DNA from: Candidatus Puniceispirillum sp.
GTDB taxonomy: Bacteria > Pseudomonadota > Alphaproteobacteria > Puniceispirillales > Puniceispirillaceae
NCBI GenBank assembly: GCA_016778825.1
Contig: JADHOU010000108.1
Location: forward strand, 1 to 5,601
Direction: 5' to 3'
Length of the DNA: 5,601 nucleotides
Position 1 is the first letter of the stretch. Every line of letters begins with the position of its first letter. Below the pieces are notes generated by a model that was given only the letters and a program-made list of their open reading frames with translations, made no database searches and was not told the origin of the DNA. Of the stretch, positions 1 through 5,601 are shown piece by piece. The position numbers were made by a program, and so were the translations under genes.

Positions 1-31
1 AGTAACGGCCGTGGGGCAATCAAAATGGCAA

Positions 32-118
<87 letters not shown>

Positions 119-162
119 TTGCCATTGACCTTGCGGAAAACCGCTTCCTGTCTAACGGCGTG

Positions 163-190
163 AGAATAGCCACAAACGATGGCGTGTCAA
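163..190 (-). promoter_or_regulatory. sigma70-type promoter of tRNA-Leu
   Basis: On the minus strand a perfect -35 box TTGACA (plus-strand 185-190) is followed after 16 bases by TATTCT (163-168), which matches 4 of 6 bases of the -10 consensus. Transcription would start near 156, giving a leader of about 38 nt before the tRNA. The bases just after the -10 (CACGCCG) are GC-rich, as in stringently controlled stable-RNA promoters; that regulation is an inference. The predicted leader contains a small hairpin GCGG-TTTT-CCGC (133-144). Confidence 0.65.
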
Positions 191-416
191 ACCTTTTCAA
201 TGACCTAATGGCGAGAAAATGTGGCTTTCATTGGCGCTGCCAAATGCCGGTAAAAATCTATTTTATGTGAAATTGGCATTGGTGGGATTGTAAAGCGGGG
301 AGGCATGACCTAATTTGCTGTCAATGAATGTGTGGCGACCACTCGGATTGGGCTACGCCGCTAGCAAATTGGATGATCGCGCCGCGCCCATTGGCCGGTA
401 AAGCAAAGGTAAATCA
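191..416. other. intergenic region between the tRNA-Leu promoter and the NDUFA9-like gene
   Basis: About 225 bases without a credible gene. It should hold the promoter for the rightward gene at 417, but I found no pair of well-spaced -35/-10 boxes that I would defend. The only clear element is the ribosome binding site of the next gene, AAAGG at 405-409. No terminator hairpin with a T-run is visible. Confidence 0.5.
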
Positions 417-1370
417 ATGATCAACACAGTCGCAGTAATTGGTGGATCGGGGTTTGTTGGACGGGCAACCGTGGAACGGCTGGCACGTGCTGGTAAGCAG
501 GTCATTGTTTTATGCCGCAATAGTGAGCGGGCAAAGTATCTAAAACCGATGGGTAATGTTGGGCAGATCACGCTTGTGGCTGGCAATGCGCTTGATGACG
601 CGATTTTGGAATCGGTCATTCGGCCTGTCGACGCGGTGGTCAATCTTGTTGGTATTCTTGCCGAAGGTGGCGGACAGTTTTTTGACAAATTGCAGGCGGA
701 ATTGCCAGCGCGTATCGGTGCGCTTGCCGCCAAGCATGATGTTCAATCGCTTGTTCATGTATCAGCCATCGGCGCTGATCATGAGTCGCCAAGCCATTAT
801 GCGAAAAGCAAAGCTGCTGGCGAGGCCGGATTGCACAAAGCCTTCGCATCAGCGGTGATTCTACGACCATCGATTGTGTTTGGCCCGCGTGATGATTTCT
901 TTAACCGCTTCGCCGCAATGGCAATGATTGCGCCAGCATTGCCATTACCTGGCGGTGGTAAAATGCGCATGCAGCCCGTTTATGTTGAAGATGTTGTTGG
1001 GGCGATTATGGCCGGTCTTGGCCTTGCTGGTGTCAAGCTTGCTAAATCACCTGAAGGCAAGATTTTCGAACTTGGCGGCCCGGATATGTTTAGCTTTCGG
1101 CAATTGATGGAAATCACCTTGGTTTACATCCAGCGTCGCCGCCTGTTATTGCCGGTGCCCTTTTTTGCATTATCATGCGGTGCTGCCTTTGCCGGATTGC
1201 TGCCCAATGCGCCGATCACGCTTGATCAGGTGCGGTTGCTGAAAAATGACAATATCGTTGGCAAGAAGGCGCTGACACTTGCCGATCTCGGCATTACGCC
1301 AACTTGTGTTGATGCGGTTTTACCAACCTATCTTGAGCGCTATCGTCCAGGTGGGCTGTTCCGGTCTTAG
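417..1370 (+). CDS. complex I NDUFA9 subunit family protein (atypical SDR, NAD(P)-binding)
   Basis: A 317-residue protein of the extended/atypical short-chain dehydrogenase superfamily. The N-terminal Rossmann fold opens with VAVIGGSGFVG (residues 5-15), whose glycine pattern GGSGFVG binds NAD(P). VDAVVNLVGIL (71-81) and LVHVSAIGA (112-120) are strands typical of the family. A Ser116/Tyr128/Lys132 set (YAKSK at 128-132) keeps the SDR catalytic triad pattern. RPSIVFGPRDDFFNRF (150-165) and the QPVYVEDVV segment (186-194) match NDUFA9-like proteins best. The mitochondrial relative is an accessory subunit of NADH dehydrogenase that binds NADPH; the role of the bacterial homologues is not established, so membership of complex I is an inference from family only. 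The start is supported by AAAGG at 405-409, 7 bases before ATG, and by the glycine-rich loop lying at the usual distance from the N-terminus. A general NAD(P)-dependent epimerase/dehydratase is the alternative label. The stop overlaps that of convergent uppP. Confidence 0.88.
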   Translation: MINTVAVIGGSGFVGRATVERLARAGKQVIVLCRNSERAKYLKPMGNVGQITLVAGNALDDAILESVIRPVDAVVNLVGILAEGGGQFFDKLQAELPARIGALAAKHDVQSLVHVSAIGADHESPSHYAKSKAAGEAGLHKAFASAVILRPSIVFGPRDDFFNRFAAMAMIAPALPLPGGGKMRMQPVYVEDVVGAIMAGLGLAGVKLAKSPEGKIFELGGPDMFSFRQLMEITLVYIQRRRLLLPVPFFALSCGAAFAGLLPNAPITLDQVRLLKNDNIVGKKALTLADLGITPTCVDAVLPTYLERYRPGGLFRS

Positions 1371-2185
1371 CTAATGCTTGGCGCAATCCAGCCTTGCGCC
1401 AATGCCAGCAACAGCAATCCACCAAGCGCCAAACGGTAATAGACAAAAATACCAAAACCTGCGGTGGTAAACCAACGCATCATCCAGCGGATTGCCAGCC
1501 ACGCAAGGCCAGCCGATAAAACCGTAACAGCCACCGCATCTGCGCCAAGTGAGGCATCGCCACTTTTGACAAGATCAAGCGTTTTGAGCAAACCAGCACC
1601 GGCAATTGTCGGCAAGGAAAGCAATAATGAAAATCGGGCTGCGGTGACGCGGTTATAGCCAAGAAACCGCGCCGCGCTCATGGTCACGCCTGAACGCGAG
1701 GCACCTGGGATCAAAGCGCAGATTTGCACGATGCCGATGATCAGCGCATGCGGCAAGCCAATTTGACCAAGGTCGCGCCGCGTGGCAGGCACATCATCGG
1801 CAAACCATAAAATGACCGCAAATACCAGATTGGCGATGGCGAGGCTGTACACCATTTCAAGCCAGTGCCAATTGGCATAATTGACGATATAACCGGCGAT
1901 AATCACCGGAATGGTTGCCAGAACAAGCATGACGCCAAGCCGTGCATGATCCCGATCATTGCGTCCAAAGCGCAGCATTGCCACAGCAATTGCAATGATT
2001 TCCGCACGCAAATAAATGGCAACGGCAACCAAAGTGCCAACATGCGCTGCCACATCAATCACCCGGCCCTGATAGGCGAAATCGGTGACAATCGGGATCA
2101 GCACCAAATGACCCGATGATGATACGGGTAAAAATTCGGTCAAACCCTGAATGGCGGCAACAAAAATTAGCAGGCTTAGCGGCAT
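1367..2185 (-). CDS. uppP: undecaprenyl-diphosphatase (UppP/BacA)
   Basis: A 272-residue integral membrane enzyme that dephosphorylates undecaprenyl pyrophosphate to the monophosphate carrier lipid used for peptidoglycan and other envelope polymers. It is linked with bacitracin resistance when overproduced. Both family signatures are present: the (E/Q)xxxE region QGLTEFLPVSSSGH at residues 13-26 (Q13, E17, H26) and PGASRSG at 160-166 (R164). Several hydrophobic segments fill the rest, including 86-102, 113-128, 147-159 and 253-264, and the length is normal for the family. I chose the ATG at 2183-2185 rather than the in-frame GTG at 2207-2209. AAGGA (plus-strand 2195-2199) lies 9 bases before the ATG, family members begin only about a dozen residues before QGLTEFLP, and the likely -10 box at 2213-2218 would put the transcription start inside or downstream of the GTG. 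The 3' end overlaps the convergent NDUFA9-like gene by 4 bases. Confidence 0.95.
   Translation of the reverse strand: MPLSLLIFVAAIQGLTEFLPVSSSGHLVLIPIVTDFAYQGRVIDVAAHVGTLVAVAIYLRAEIIAIAVAMLRFGRNDRDHARLGVMLVLATIPVIIAGYIVNYANWHWLEMVYSLAIANLVFAVILWFADDVPATRRDLGQIGLPHALIIGIVQICALIPGASRSGVTMSAARFLGYNRVTAARFSLLLSLPTIAGAGLLKTLDLVKSGDASLGADAVAVTVLSAGLAWLAIRWMMRWFTTAGFGIFVYYRLALGGLLLLALAQGWIAPSIS
1378..1402. repeat. 9-bp perfect inverted repeat at the convergent gene junction
   Basis: TTGGCGCAA (1378-1386), a 7-base spacer (1387-1393) and TTGCGCCAA (1394-1402) form a perfect 9-bp stem on either strand. It begins 7 bases after the stop of the NDUFA9-like gene and lies inside the last codons of uppP, encoding the LAQGWIAP stretch. 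No T-run follows on either strand, so it is not a textbook intrinsic terminator. A role in stabilising or ending the rightward transcript is possible but inferred. Confidence 0.6.
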
Positions 2186-2212
2186 TAGTACGGTTCCTTG
2201 CAAAGGCACACT

Positions 2213-2218
2213 ATTATA
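2213..2218 (-). promoter_or_regulatory. -10 box of the probable uppP promoter
   Basis: The minus strand reads TATAAT exactly, the sigma70 consensus, 27 bases before the chosen uppP ATG. Initiation near 2206 would leave a 5' leader of about 20 bases containing the AAGGA site. No good -35 box sits at the usual 16-18 base distance: the best match, TTGATA (plus-strand 2243-2248), is 24 bases away. Its place is taken by two copies of ATGCGCC (plus-strand 2236-2242 and 2222-2228), suggesting an activator site or a weak -35. Confidence 0.5.
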
Positions 2219-2221
2219 AAC

Positions 2222-2242
2222 GGCGCATCGTTAAAGGCGCAT
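2222..2242 (-). repeat. tandem ATGCGCC direct repeat upstream of uppP -10
   Basis: On the minus strand ATGCGCC occurs twice with a 14-base period (2242-2236 and 2228-2222), just upstream of the TATAAT at 2213-2218. The positions after each copy also partly agree (TTTAA versus GTTTA). A repeat in this place may be a regulator binding site, but with only two copies it could be chance. Confidence 0.4.
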
Positions 2243-2332
2243 TATCAAACCGGCCAAATGGGTGGCAGTGATCGCTGTTATCATAGGCGCAGAAGATGAT
2301 TATTGACCAGCATCAATCTAATTTGCCGTCAC

Positions 2333-2362
2333 TTGCCTAATTAGTACCATTTCGGCCATAAT
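2333..2362 (+). promoter_or_regulatory. possible promoter for gltD-gltB
   Basis: TTGCCT (2333-2338) and CATAAT (2357-2362) are separated by 18 bases and match 4 of 6 and 5 of 6 consensus bases. Initiation near 2369 would make a leader of about 360 bases and place the start right beside the dyad at 2374-2395. Other weak -35-like boxes occur in this AT-rich stretch (TTGACT at 2439), so the assignment is tentative. Confidence 0.3.
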
Positions 2363-2373
2363 AATGAAAAGTT

Positions 2374-2395
2374 ATGACAGATATACCGGTGTCAT
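2374..2395. repeat. dyad ATGACA-N10-TGTCAT, possible operator
   Basis: A perfect 6-base inverted repeat, ATGACA (2374-2379) and TGTCAT (2390-2395), with centres 16 bases apart, about one and a half helical turns. It lies just downstream of the possible start site of the gltD transcript, where a repressor would act. No specific regulator family is identified from the sequence. Confidence 0.4.
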
Positions 2396-2540
2396 CTGAA
2401 TCGCGCTTGCAATTATCATCAAAAAAAGGTAATGAATATTGACTAATTAAAGATGTGATCGGTTGAAGCGTCTAACTATTCGCCGGTTGCATTCGGTGAT
2501 TGCACGAAAATTTTTGGGTGATGCCAGCATAGTCTAAAAG

Positions 2541-2714
2541 ATGAAAATCGTTTGTTGCGCTGGGATCGAGTGTTGAGATGGCGATGGGCAGGCCGGCTTT
2601 GCAGACGATAAGTCACCAGAAATGAACGAGAATAAAACCGCTTTGCCGGTTAATTTAGGGGATGTGGGGTCGCAAAACGCCAGCATGTGCGATTGTGACG
2701 CCAGTGCTGAATAA
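2541..2714 (+). other. three chained mini-ORFs in the gltD leader
   Basis: Three short ATG-initiated frames follow one another: 11 codons (2541-2576, MKIVCCAGIEC), 15 codons (2578-2625) and 30 codons (2622-2714). The first two are separated by 1 base, and the second and third overlap by an ATGA. The last one ends 16 bases before the gltD ATG, just in front of its ribosome binding site. None has a strong ribosome binding site and frames of this length occur by chance, so I do not call them genes. A translated leader role remains possible. Confidence 0.2.
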
Positions 2715-2730
2715 ATAGGGAGTAGCAGAT

Positions 2731-4176
2731 ATGTCATCAAAGATGTTGAAGTTCGTATTGACTGAAAAAGCCATGCCAGAAAAGCGCACGGCGGAAAAGC
2801 GTGTCGCTGATTTTGACGAAATTTATGATGATTTCGATGCTGTTGAGGCTGAAACCCAATCATCGCGCTGCTCGCAATGCGGGGTGCCGTTCTGTCAGGT
2901 GAATTGCCCACTTCATAACAATATCCCCGATTGGTTGATGCTGACTGCCGAAGGCCGGATGCAAGAGGCCTATGAATTGTCATCACAGACCAATAATTTT
3001 CCGGAAATCTGTGGTCGTATTTGTCCGCAAGACCGGCTTTGCGAAGGCAGCTGCGTGATCGAAAAAGGATTTGAATCGGTCACGATTGGCGCGGTTGAAA
3101 AACATATTACCGAAACCGCCTTTGCCGAGGGCTGGGTCAAGCCAGCCGCGCCGCGCGTTGAACGGGCCGAATCGGTTGGCATCATTGGCGCAGGGCCAGC
3201 CGGACTGGCCGCTGCCGAAATGCTGCGCCATCGTGGCTATCAGGTGCATATCTATGACCGCTATGACCGGATCGGCGGCTTGTTGATGTATGGCATTCCC
3301 GGTTTCAAGCTGGAAAAATCGATTGTCGAGCGTCGCGGTCAATTGCTGATTGATGGTGGGGTTCATTTTCATCTTGGCGTCGATATTGGCGGCGAGACCA
3401 GCTTTGCCGATATTAGGGCCAAGCATGACGCAATTCTGGTGGCCACCGGTGTCTATAAGGCACGCGACATCGCCGCGCCGGGAAGCGGGCTTGATGGTAT
3501 CTTTCCGGCGCTTGAATATTTAACCGTATCAAACCGAAAAAGCCTTGGTGATGATGTTGCGGCATTTGATTCGGGTGCGCTGAATGCCGAAGGCAAAGAT
3601 GTTGTCGTGATTGGTGGCGGCGATACCGCGATGGATTGCGTTCGCACCGCGATTCGTCAAAAGGCCAAATCGGTTAGCTGTCTTTACCGCCGCGATCGGG
3701 CGAACATGCCGGGGTCACAGCGCGAAGTTCAAAATGCCGAAGAAGAAGGTGTTGTTTTCAAATGGTTGTCTGCACCACAGGCGTTTCTTGGTGATAACAA
3801 GGTGCGTGCGGTTCAAGCCCAACGCATTCACCTTGGCCAGCCAGATGCAACCGGCCGTCAAGTACCAGAAGTGATTGACGGATCAGCGCATGAATTGCCT
3901 GCCGATATGGTGATCAAGGCGCTTGGTTTTGATCCAGAAGATTTGCCAGCAATGTTTGGTCAGGACGGGCTGCAAGTCACCCGCTGGGGAACGCTGAAAA
4001 TTGATTGGCGGACAATGATGACAAATCTGGATGGCGTGTTTGCGGCTGGTGATATTGTTCGTGGCGCGTCGCTTGTAGTTTGGGGTGTTCGTGACGGCCG
4101 TGACGCGGCCGAGGCGATTGATCAATGGATGATGGCCGCCGCTGATGCGCCGCGGGCCGCTGGTGCCGGTCGCTAG
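2731..4176 (+). CDS. gltD: glutamate synthase (NADPH) small/beta subunit
   Basis: A 481-residue protein, normal length for GltD. It oxidises NADPH through FAD and passes electrons via iron-sulfur clusters to the large subunit, which makes glutamate from glutamine and 2-oxoglutarate in the cytoplasm. The N-terminal ferredoxin-like domain has the two cysteine clusters: C47, C50, C55, C59 and C94, C98, C104, C108. FAD binding follows at VGIIGAGPAGLAAAEML (149-165), then RIGGLLMYGIPGFKLEK (180-196). The NADPH-binding fold has VVVIGGGDTAMDCVRTA (291-307) and YRRDRANMPGS (319-329). The C-terminal FAD motif is TNLDGVFAAGDIVRGASLVV (431-450). All expected residues are present and nothing is truncated. 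The start is fixed by AGGGAG (2717-2722), 8 bases before ATG, and an in-frame TAG at 2716-2718 rules out earlier starts. It is followed after 24 bases by gltB, so the two are almost certainly co-transcribed. Related FAD/NADPH reductases exist, but the adjacent gltB settles the name. Confidence 0.97.
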   Translation: MSSKMLKFVLTEKAMPEKRTAEKRVADFDEIYDDFDAVEAETQSSRCSQCGVPFCQVNCPLHNNIPDWLMLTAEGRMQEAYELSSQTNNFPEICGRICPQDRLCEGSCVIEKGFESVTIGAVEKHITETAFAEGWVKPAAPRVERAESVGIIGAGPAGLAAAEMLRHRGYQVHIYDRYDRIGGLLMYGIPGFKLEKSIVERRGQLLIDGGVHFHLGVDIGGETSFADIRAKHDAILVATGVYKARDIAAPGSGLDGIFPALEYLTVSNRKSLGDDVAAFDSGALNAEGKDVVVIGGGDTAMDCVRTAIRQKAKSVSCLYRRDRANMPGSQREVQNAEEEGVVFKWLSAPQAFLGDNKVRAVQAQRIHLGQPDATGRQVPEVIDGSAHELPADMVIKALGFDPEDLPAMFGQDGLQVTRWGTLKIDWRTMMTNLDGVFAAGDIVRGASLVVWGVRDGRDAAEAIDQWMMAAADAPRAAGAGR

Positions 4177-4200
4177 ACCGCTGCACATACGGAGTGTGAA

Positions 4201-5601
4201 ATGACAAAGAAATTTGATGAAGCTGCCTATCTTCAGCGCCGTGCTGCGAATGAAGCCAAATTAACCAAAGCTGGTGTTTATGGCCCGCAAATGGAACATG
4301 ACGCTTGTGGTGTTGGTTTTGTGGCGGCACAAGATGGCAAGCCTAACCGCGCTGTTGTCGAATCAGCCATCGAGGCGTTGCAGGCAATCTGGCATCGTGG
4401 TGCGGTCGATGCTGACGGCATGACTGGCGATGGTGCTGGTATCCATATTGAAATCCCACGCGACTTTTTTATCGAACATATCGCGCGCACGGGCCATGAT
4501 GATGATGGCGGCAGGTTGGCGGTTGGTATGGTGTTTTTACCGCGCACCGATTTGGGCGCACAGGAACGCTGCCGCTGTATTGTTGAGCAGGAAATTCTGG
4601 CTGTCGGACACAGCATCTATGGCTGGCGACAGGTGCCGGTAGATATTAAGGCGCTTGGCACAAAGGCCATTGCGACGCGTCCGGAAATTGAGCAGATCAT
4701 GTTTTCGATGCCGGTCGAAATGGATGCTGCCGAAGCCGAACGCCAGCTCTATTTGGTGCGCCGCCGGATTGAAAAAGCCGTTATCAAGCATATGATCAAT
4801 GATTTTTATCTTTGCTCATTGTCTAGCCGGTCGATCATTTATAAAGGCATGTTCCTTGCCGAGCAGGTAACAGCGTTTTTCCCAGATTTGCTCGATCAGC
4901 GTTTTGTGTCGTCTTTCGCAATCTATCATCAGCGCTATTCGACCAACACCATGCCAACCTGGAAATTGGCGCAGCCATTCCGCGTTTTGGCGCATAATGG
5001 TGAAATCAATACCATTCGTGGCAATCAAAATTGGATGAGCTGTCATGAAGACCGCATGGAATCGGCTTTGTTTGGTGATTCGATTGGCGATTTAAAGCCG
5101 GTTGTGGCAAATGGCAGTTCGGATTCGGCGGCGCTTGACGCGGTGTTTGAATTGCTGCTTCACGGTGGGCGGCAATTGCCAATGGTGAAAACCATGATGA
5201 TCCCCGAGGCCATTGATGTTGGAAGAGATCACCCGCGTGCCAAGCTTTATGCCTATTGCAATTCGGTTATGGAACCATGGGATGGCCCTGCGGCGATTGC
5301 GGCCTATGCTGGTGATTGGGTTGTTGCCGGCCTTGACCGGAATGGATTGCGCCCGCTTCGTTATGTGGTGACGCATGATGGGCTTGTCATTGCGGGTTCG
5401 GAAACCGGAATGGTTGTTGTTCCCGATACTAAAATCGCCGAACGTGGGCGGCTTGGACCGGGGCAGATGATCGGTATCAATCTTGCCGAAGGCCGTCTTT
5501 ATAAAGATGGCGAGTTGAAAGACGCTTTGACCAAGAAATGCGACTGGAGCAAATGGATTGGCCGCGCCAAGCAGATGGATTCGCTATTGGCGAATTCAAC
5601 T
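4201..5601 (+). CDS. gltB: glutamate synthase large/alpha subunit (partial, 3' end beyond window)
   Basis: The first 467 codons of an open frame that leaves the window without a stop; full GltB proteins are about 1,500 residues. This part is the class II glutamine amidotransferase domain, which releases ammonia from glutamine for channelling to the synthase site. Family members are made with a short propeptide, and cleavage exposes a catalytic N-terminal cysteine: here MEHDACGVGFV puts the nucleophile at C36, implying a 35-residue propeptide. Other domain motifs are WHRGAVDADGMTGDGAG (64-80), HQRYSTNT (243-250), LAHNGEINTIRGNQNWM (263-279), SDSAALD (307-313), EPWDGPAA (358-365) and LDRNGLRPLRY (378-388). 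The ATG has GGAG at 4191-4194, 6 bases upstream. The FMN/iron-sulfur synthase and C-terminal beta-helix domains lie outside the window. The gene order is small subunit first, unlike the gltB-gltD order of E. coli. Confidence 0.96.
   Translation, partial: MTKKFDEAAYLQRRAANEAKLTKAGVYGPQMEHDACGVGFVAAQDGKPNRAVVESAIEALQAIWHRGAVDADGMTGDGAGIHIEIPRDFFIEHIARTGHDDDGGRLAVGMVFLPRTDLGAQERCRCIVEQEILAVGHSIYGWRQVPVDIKALGTKAIATRPEIEQIMFSMPVEMDAAEAERQLYLVRRRIEKAVIKHMINDFYLCSLSSRSIIYKGMFLAEQVTAFFPDLLDQRFVSSFAIYHQRYSTNTMPTWKLAQPFRVLAHNGEINTIRGNQNWMSCHEDRMESALFGDSIGDLKPVVANGSSDSAALDAVFELLLHGGRQLPMVKTMMIPEAIDVGRDHPRAKLYAYCNSVMEPWDGPAAIAAYAGDWVVAGLDRNGLRPLRYVVTHDGLVIAGSETGMVVVPDTKIAERGRLGPGQMIGINLAEGRLYKDGELKDALTKKCDWSKWIGRAKQMDSLLANST

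Larger units (their letters stand above)
2219..2730. other. long gene-poor region: divergent promoters and gltD leader
   Basis: Roughly 510 bases without a convincing protein gene, between the divergently transcribed uppP and gltD. The left half (about 2280-2460) is visibly AT-richer than the flanking genes, as expected of promoter DNA. From left to right it holds the uppP upstream repeats, a possible rightward promoter (2333-2362), a 22-base dyad (2374-2395), an NtrC-like 17-base dyad (2488-2504), three very short chained reading frames (2541-2714), overlapping hairpins (2670-2709) and the gltD ribosome binding site (2717-2722). A reading frame on the minus strand across 2534-2986 is the antisense of gltD plus leader and shows no family resemblance. 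Confidence 0.6.

Noticed and set aside
2186..2209. An 8-residue N-terminal extension of UppP from a GTG start
   Set aside because: The ATG at 2183-2185 has a properly spaced AAGGA and fits the family N-terminus; the TATAAT at 2213-2218 would start transcription at or after the GTG.
2579..2606. Sigma54-like promoter near TGGCGATGGGCAGGC or GGGCAGGCCGGCTTTGCA
   Set aside because: The first has the GG-N10-GC spacing but misses most other consensus bases; the second has a good TTTGCA but its GG lies 2 bases too far away.
2636..2651. AACCG-CTTTGC-CGGTT hairpin as a terminator in the gltD leader
   Set aside because: The stem is only 5 bp and is followed by TAATTTAGG rather than a T-run, so it is not a credible intrinsic terminator.
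2401..2730. Known glutamine riboswitch (glnA or downstream-peptide type) in the gltD leader
   Set aside because: I could not find the conserved core sequences of either class by eye; a covariance-model search would settle it.
2534..2986. A 150-codon frame on the minus strand across the gltD leader and 5' end
   Set aside because: It is antisense to well-supported gltD coding sequence, shows low-complexity composition without recognisable motifs, and has no support beyond being open.
3883..4616. Several overlapping minus-strand open frames across the gltD-gltB junction
   Set aside because: They are antisense to strongly conserved coding sequence of gltD and gltB and carry no recognisable domains.

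Overview
This is an ordinary stretch of core chromosome, most likely from an alphaproteobacterium. The evidence is the neighbourhood (tRNA-Leu, an NDUFA9-like NAD(P)-binding protein, UppP, then glutamate synthase), the familiar alphaproteobacterial sequence types, the CCA-encoding tRNA gene and a middling GC content estimated by eye at about half. A SAR116/Puniceispirillum-like marine lineage would fit, but that is a guess from composition and gene order, not a demonstrated assignment. I see no mobile element, CRISPR array, phage gene or obviously new multi-gene system.

Layout from left to right. A tRNA-Leu(CAG) gene lies on the minus strand at 32-118, with a good sigma70-type promoter at 163-190. 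On the plus strand, 417-1370 encodes a complex I NDUFA9-family protein, an atypical short-chain dehydrogenase. It meets uppP (minus strand, 1367-2185) tail to tail with overlapping stop codons. uppP encodes undecaprenyl-diphosphatase, and its own -10 element lies just upstream of its start. A gene-poor, AT-richer stretch of about 510 bases follows (2219-2730) and probably holds the promoter and leader of the glutamate synthase genes. gltD (2731-4176) and gltB (4201 to the window end, truncated by the window) follow with 24 bases between them, so they look like one operon.

Functionally, gltD and gltB together encode the two-subunit NADPH-dependent glutamate synthase (GOGAT), which makes glutamate from glutamine and 2-oxoglutarate. 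UppP recycles the lipid carrier for cell wall synthesis. The NDUFA9-like protein has no firmly known role in bacteria. The genes share a neighbourhood but not an evident pathway, apart from gltD-gltB.

The observations most worth a second look are small-scale and non-coding. An 8-base leader/trailer complementarity sits exactly flush with both ends of the mature tRNA. A 9-bp perfect inverted repeat is embedded in the last codons of uppP, where two convergent genes leave no room for a terminator. The gltD leader is long and holds a 6-bp-arm dyad, an NtrC-like dyad, three chained mini-ORFs and two mutually exclusive hairpins just before the ribosome binding site.
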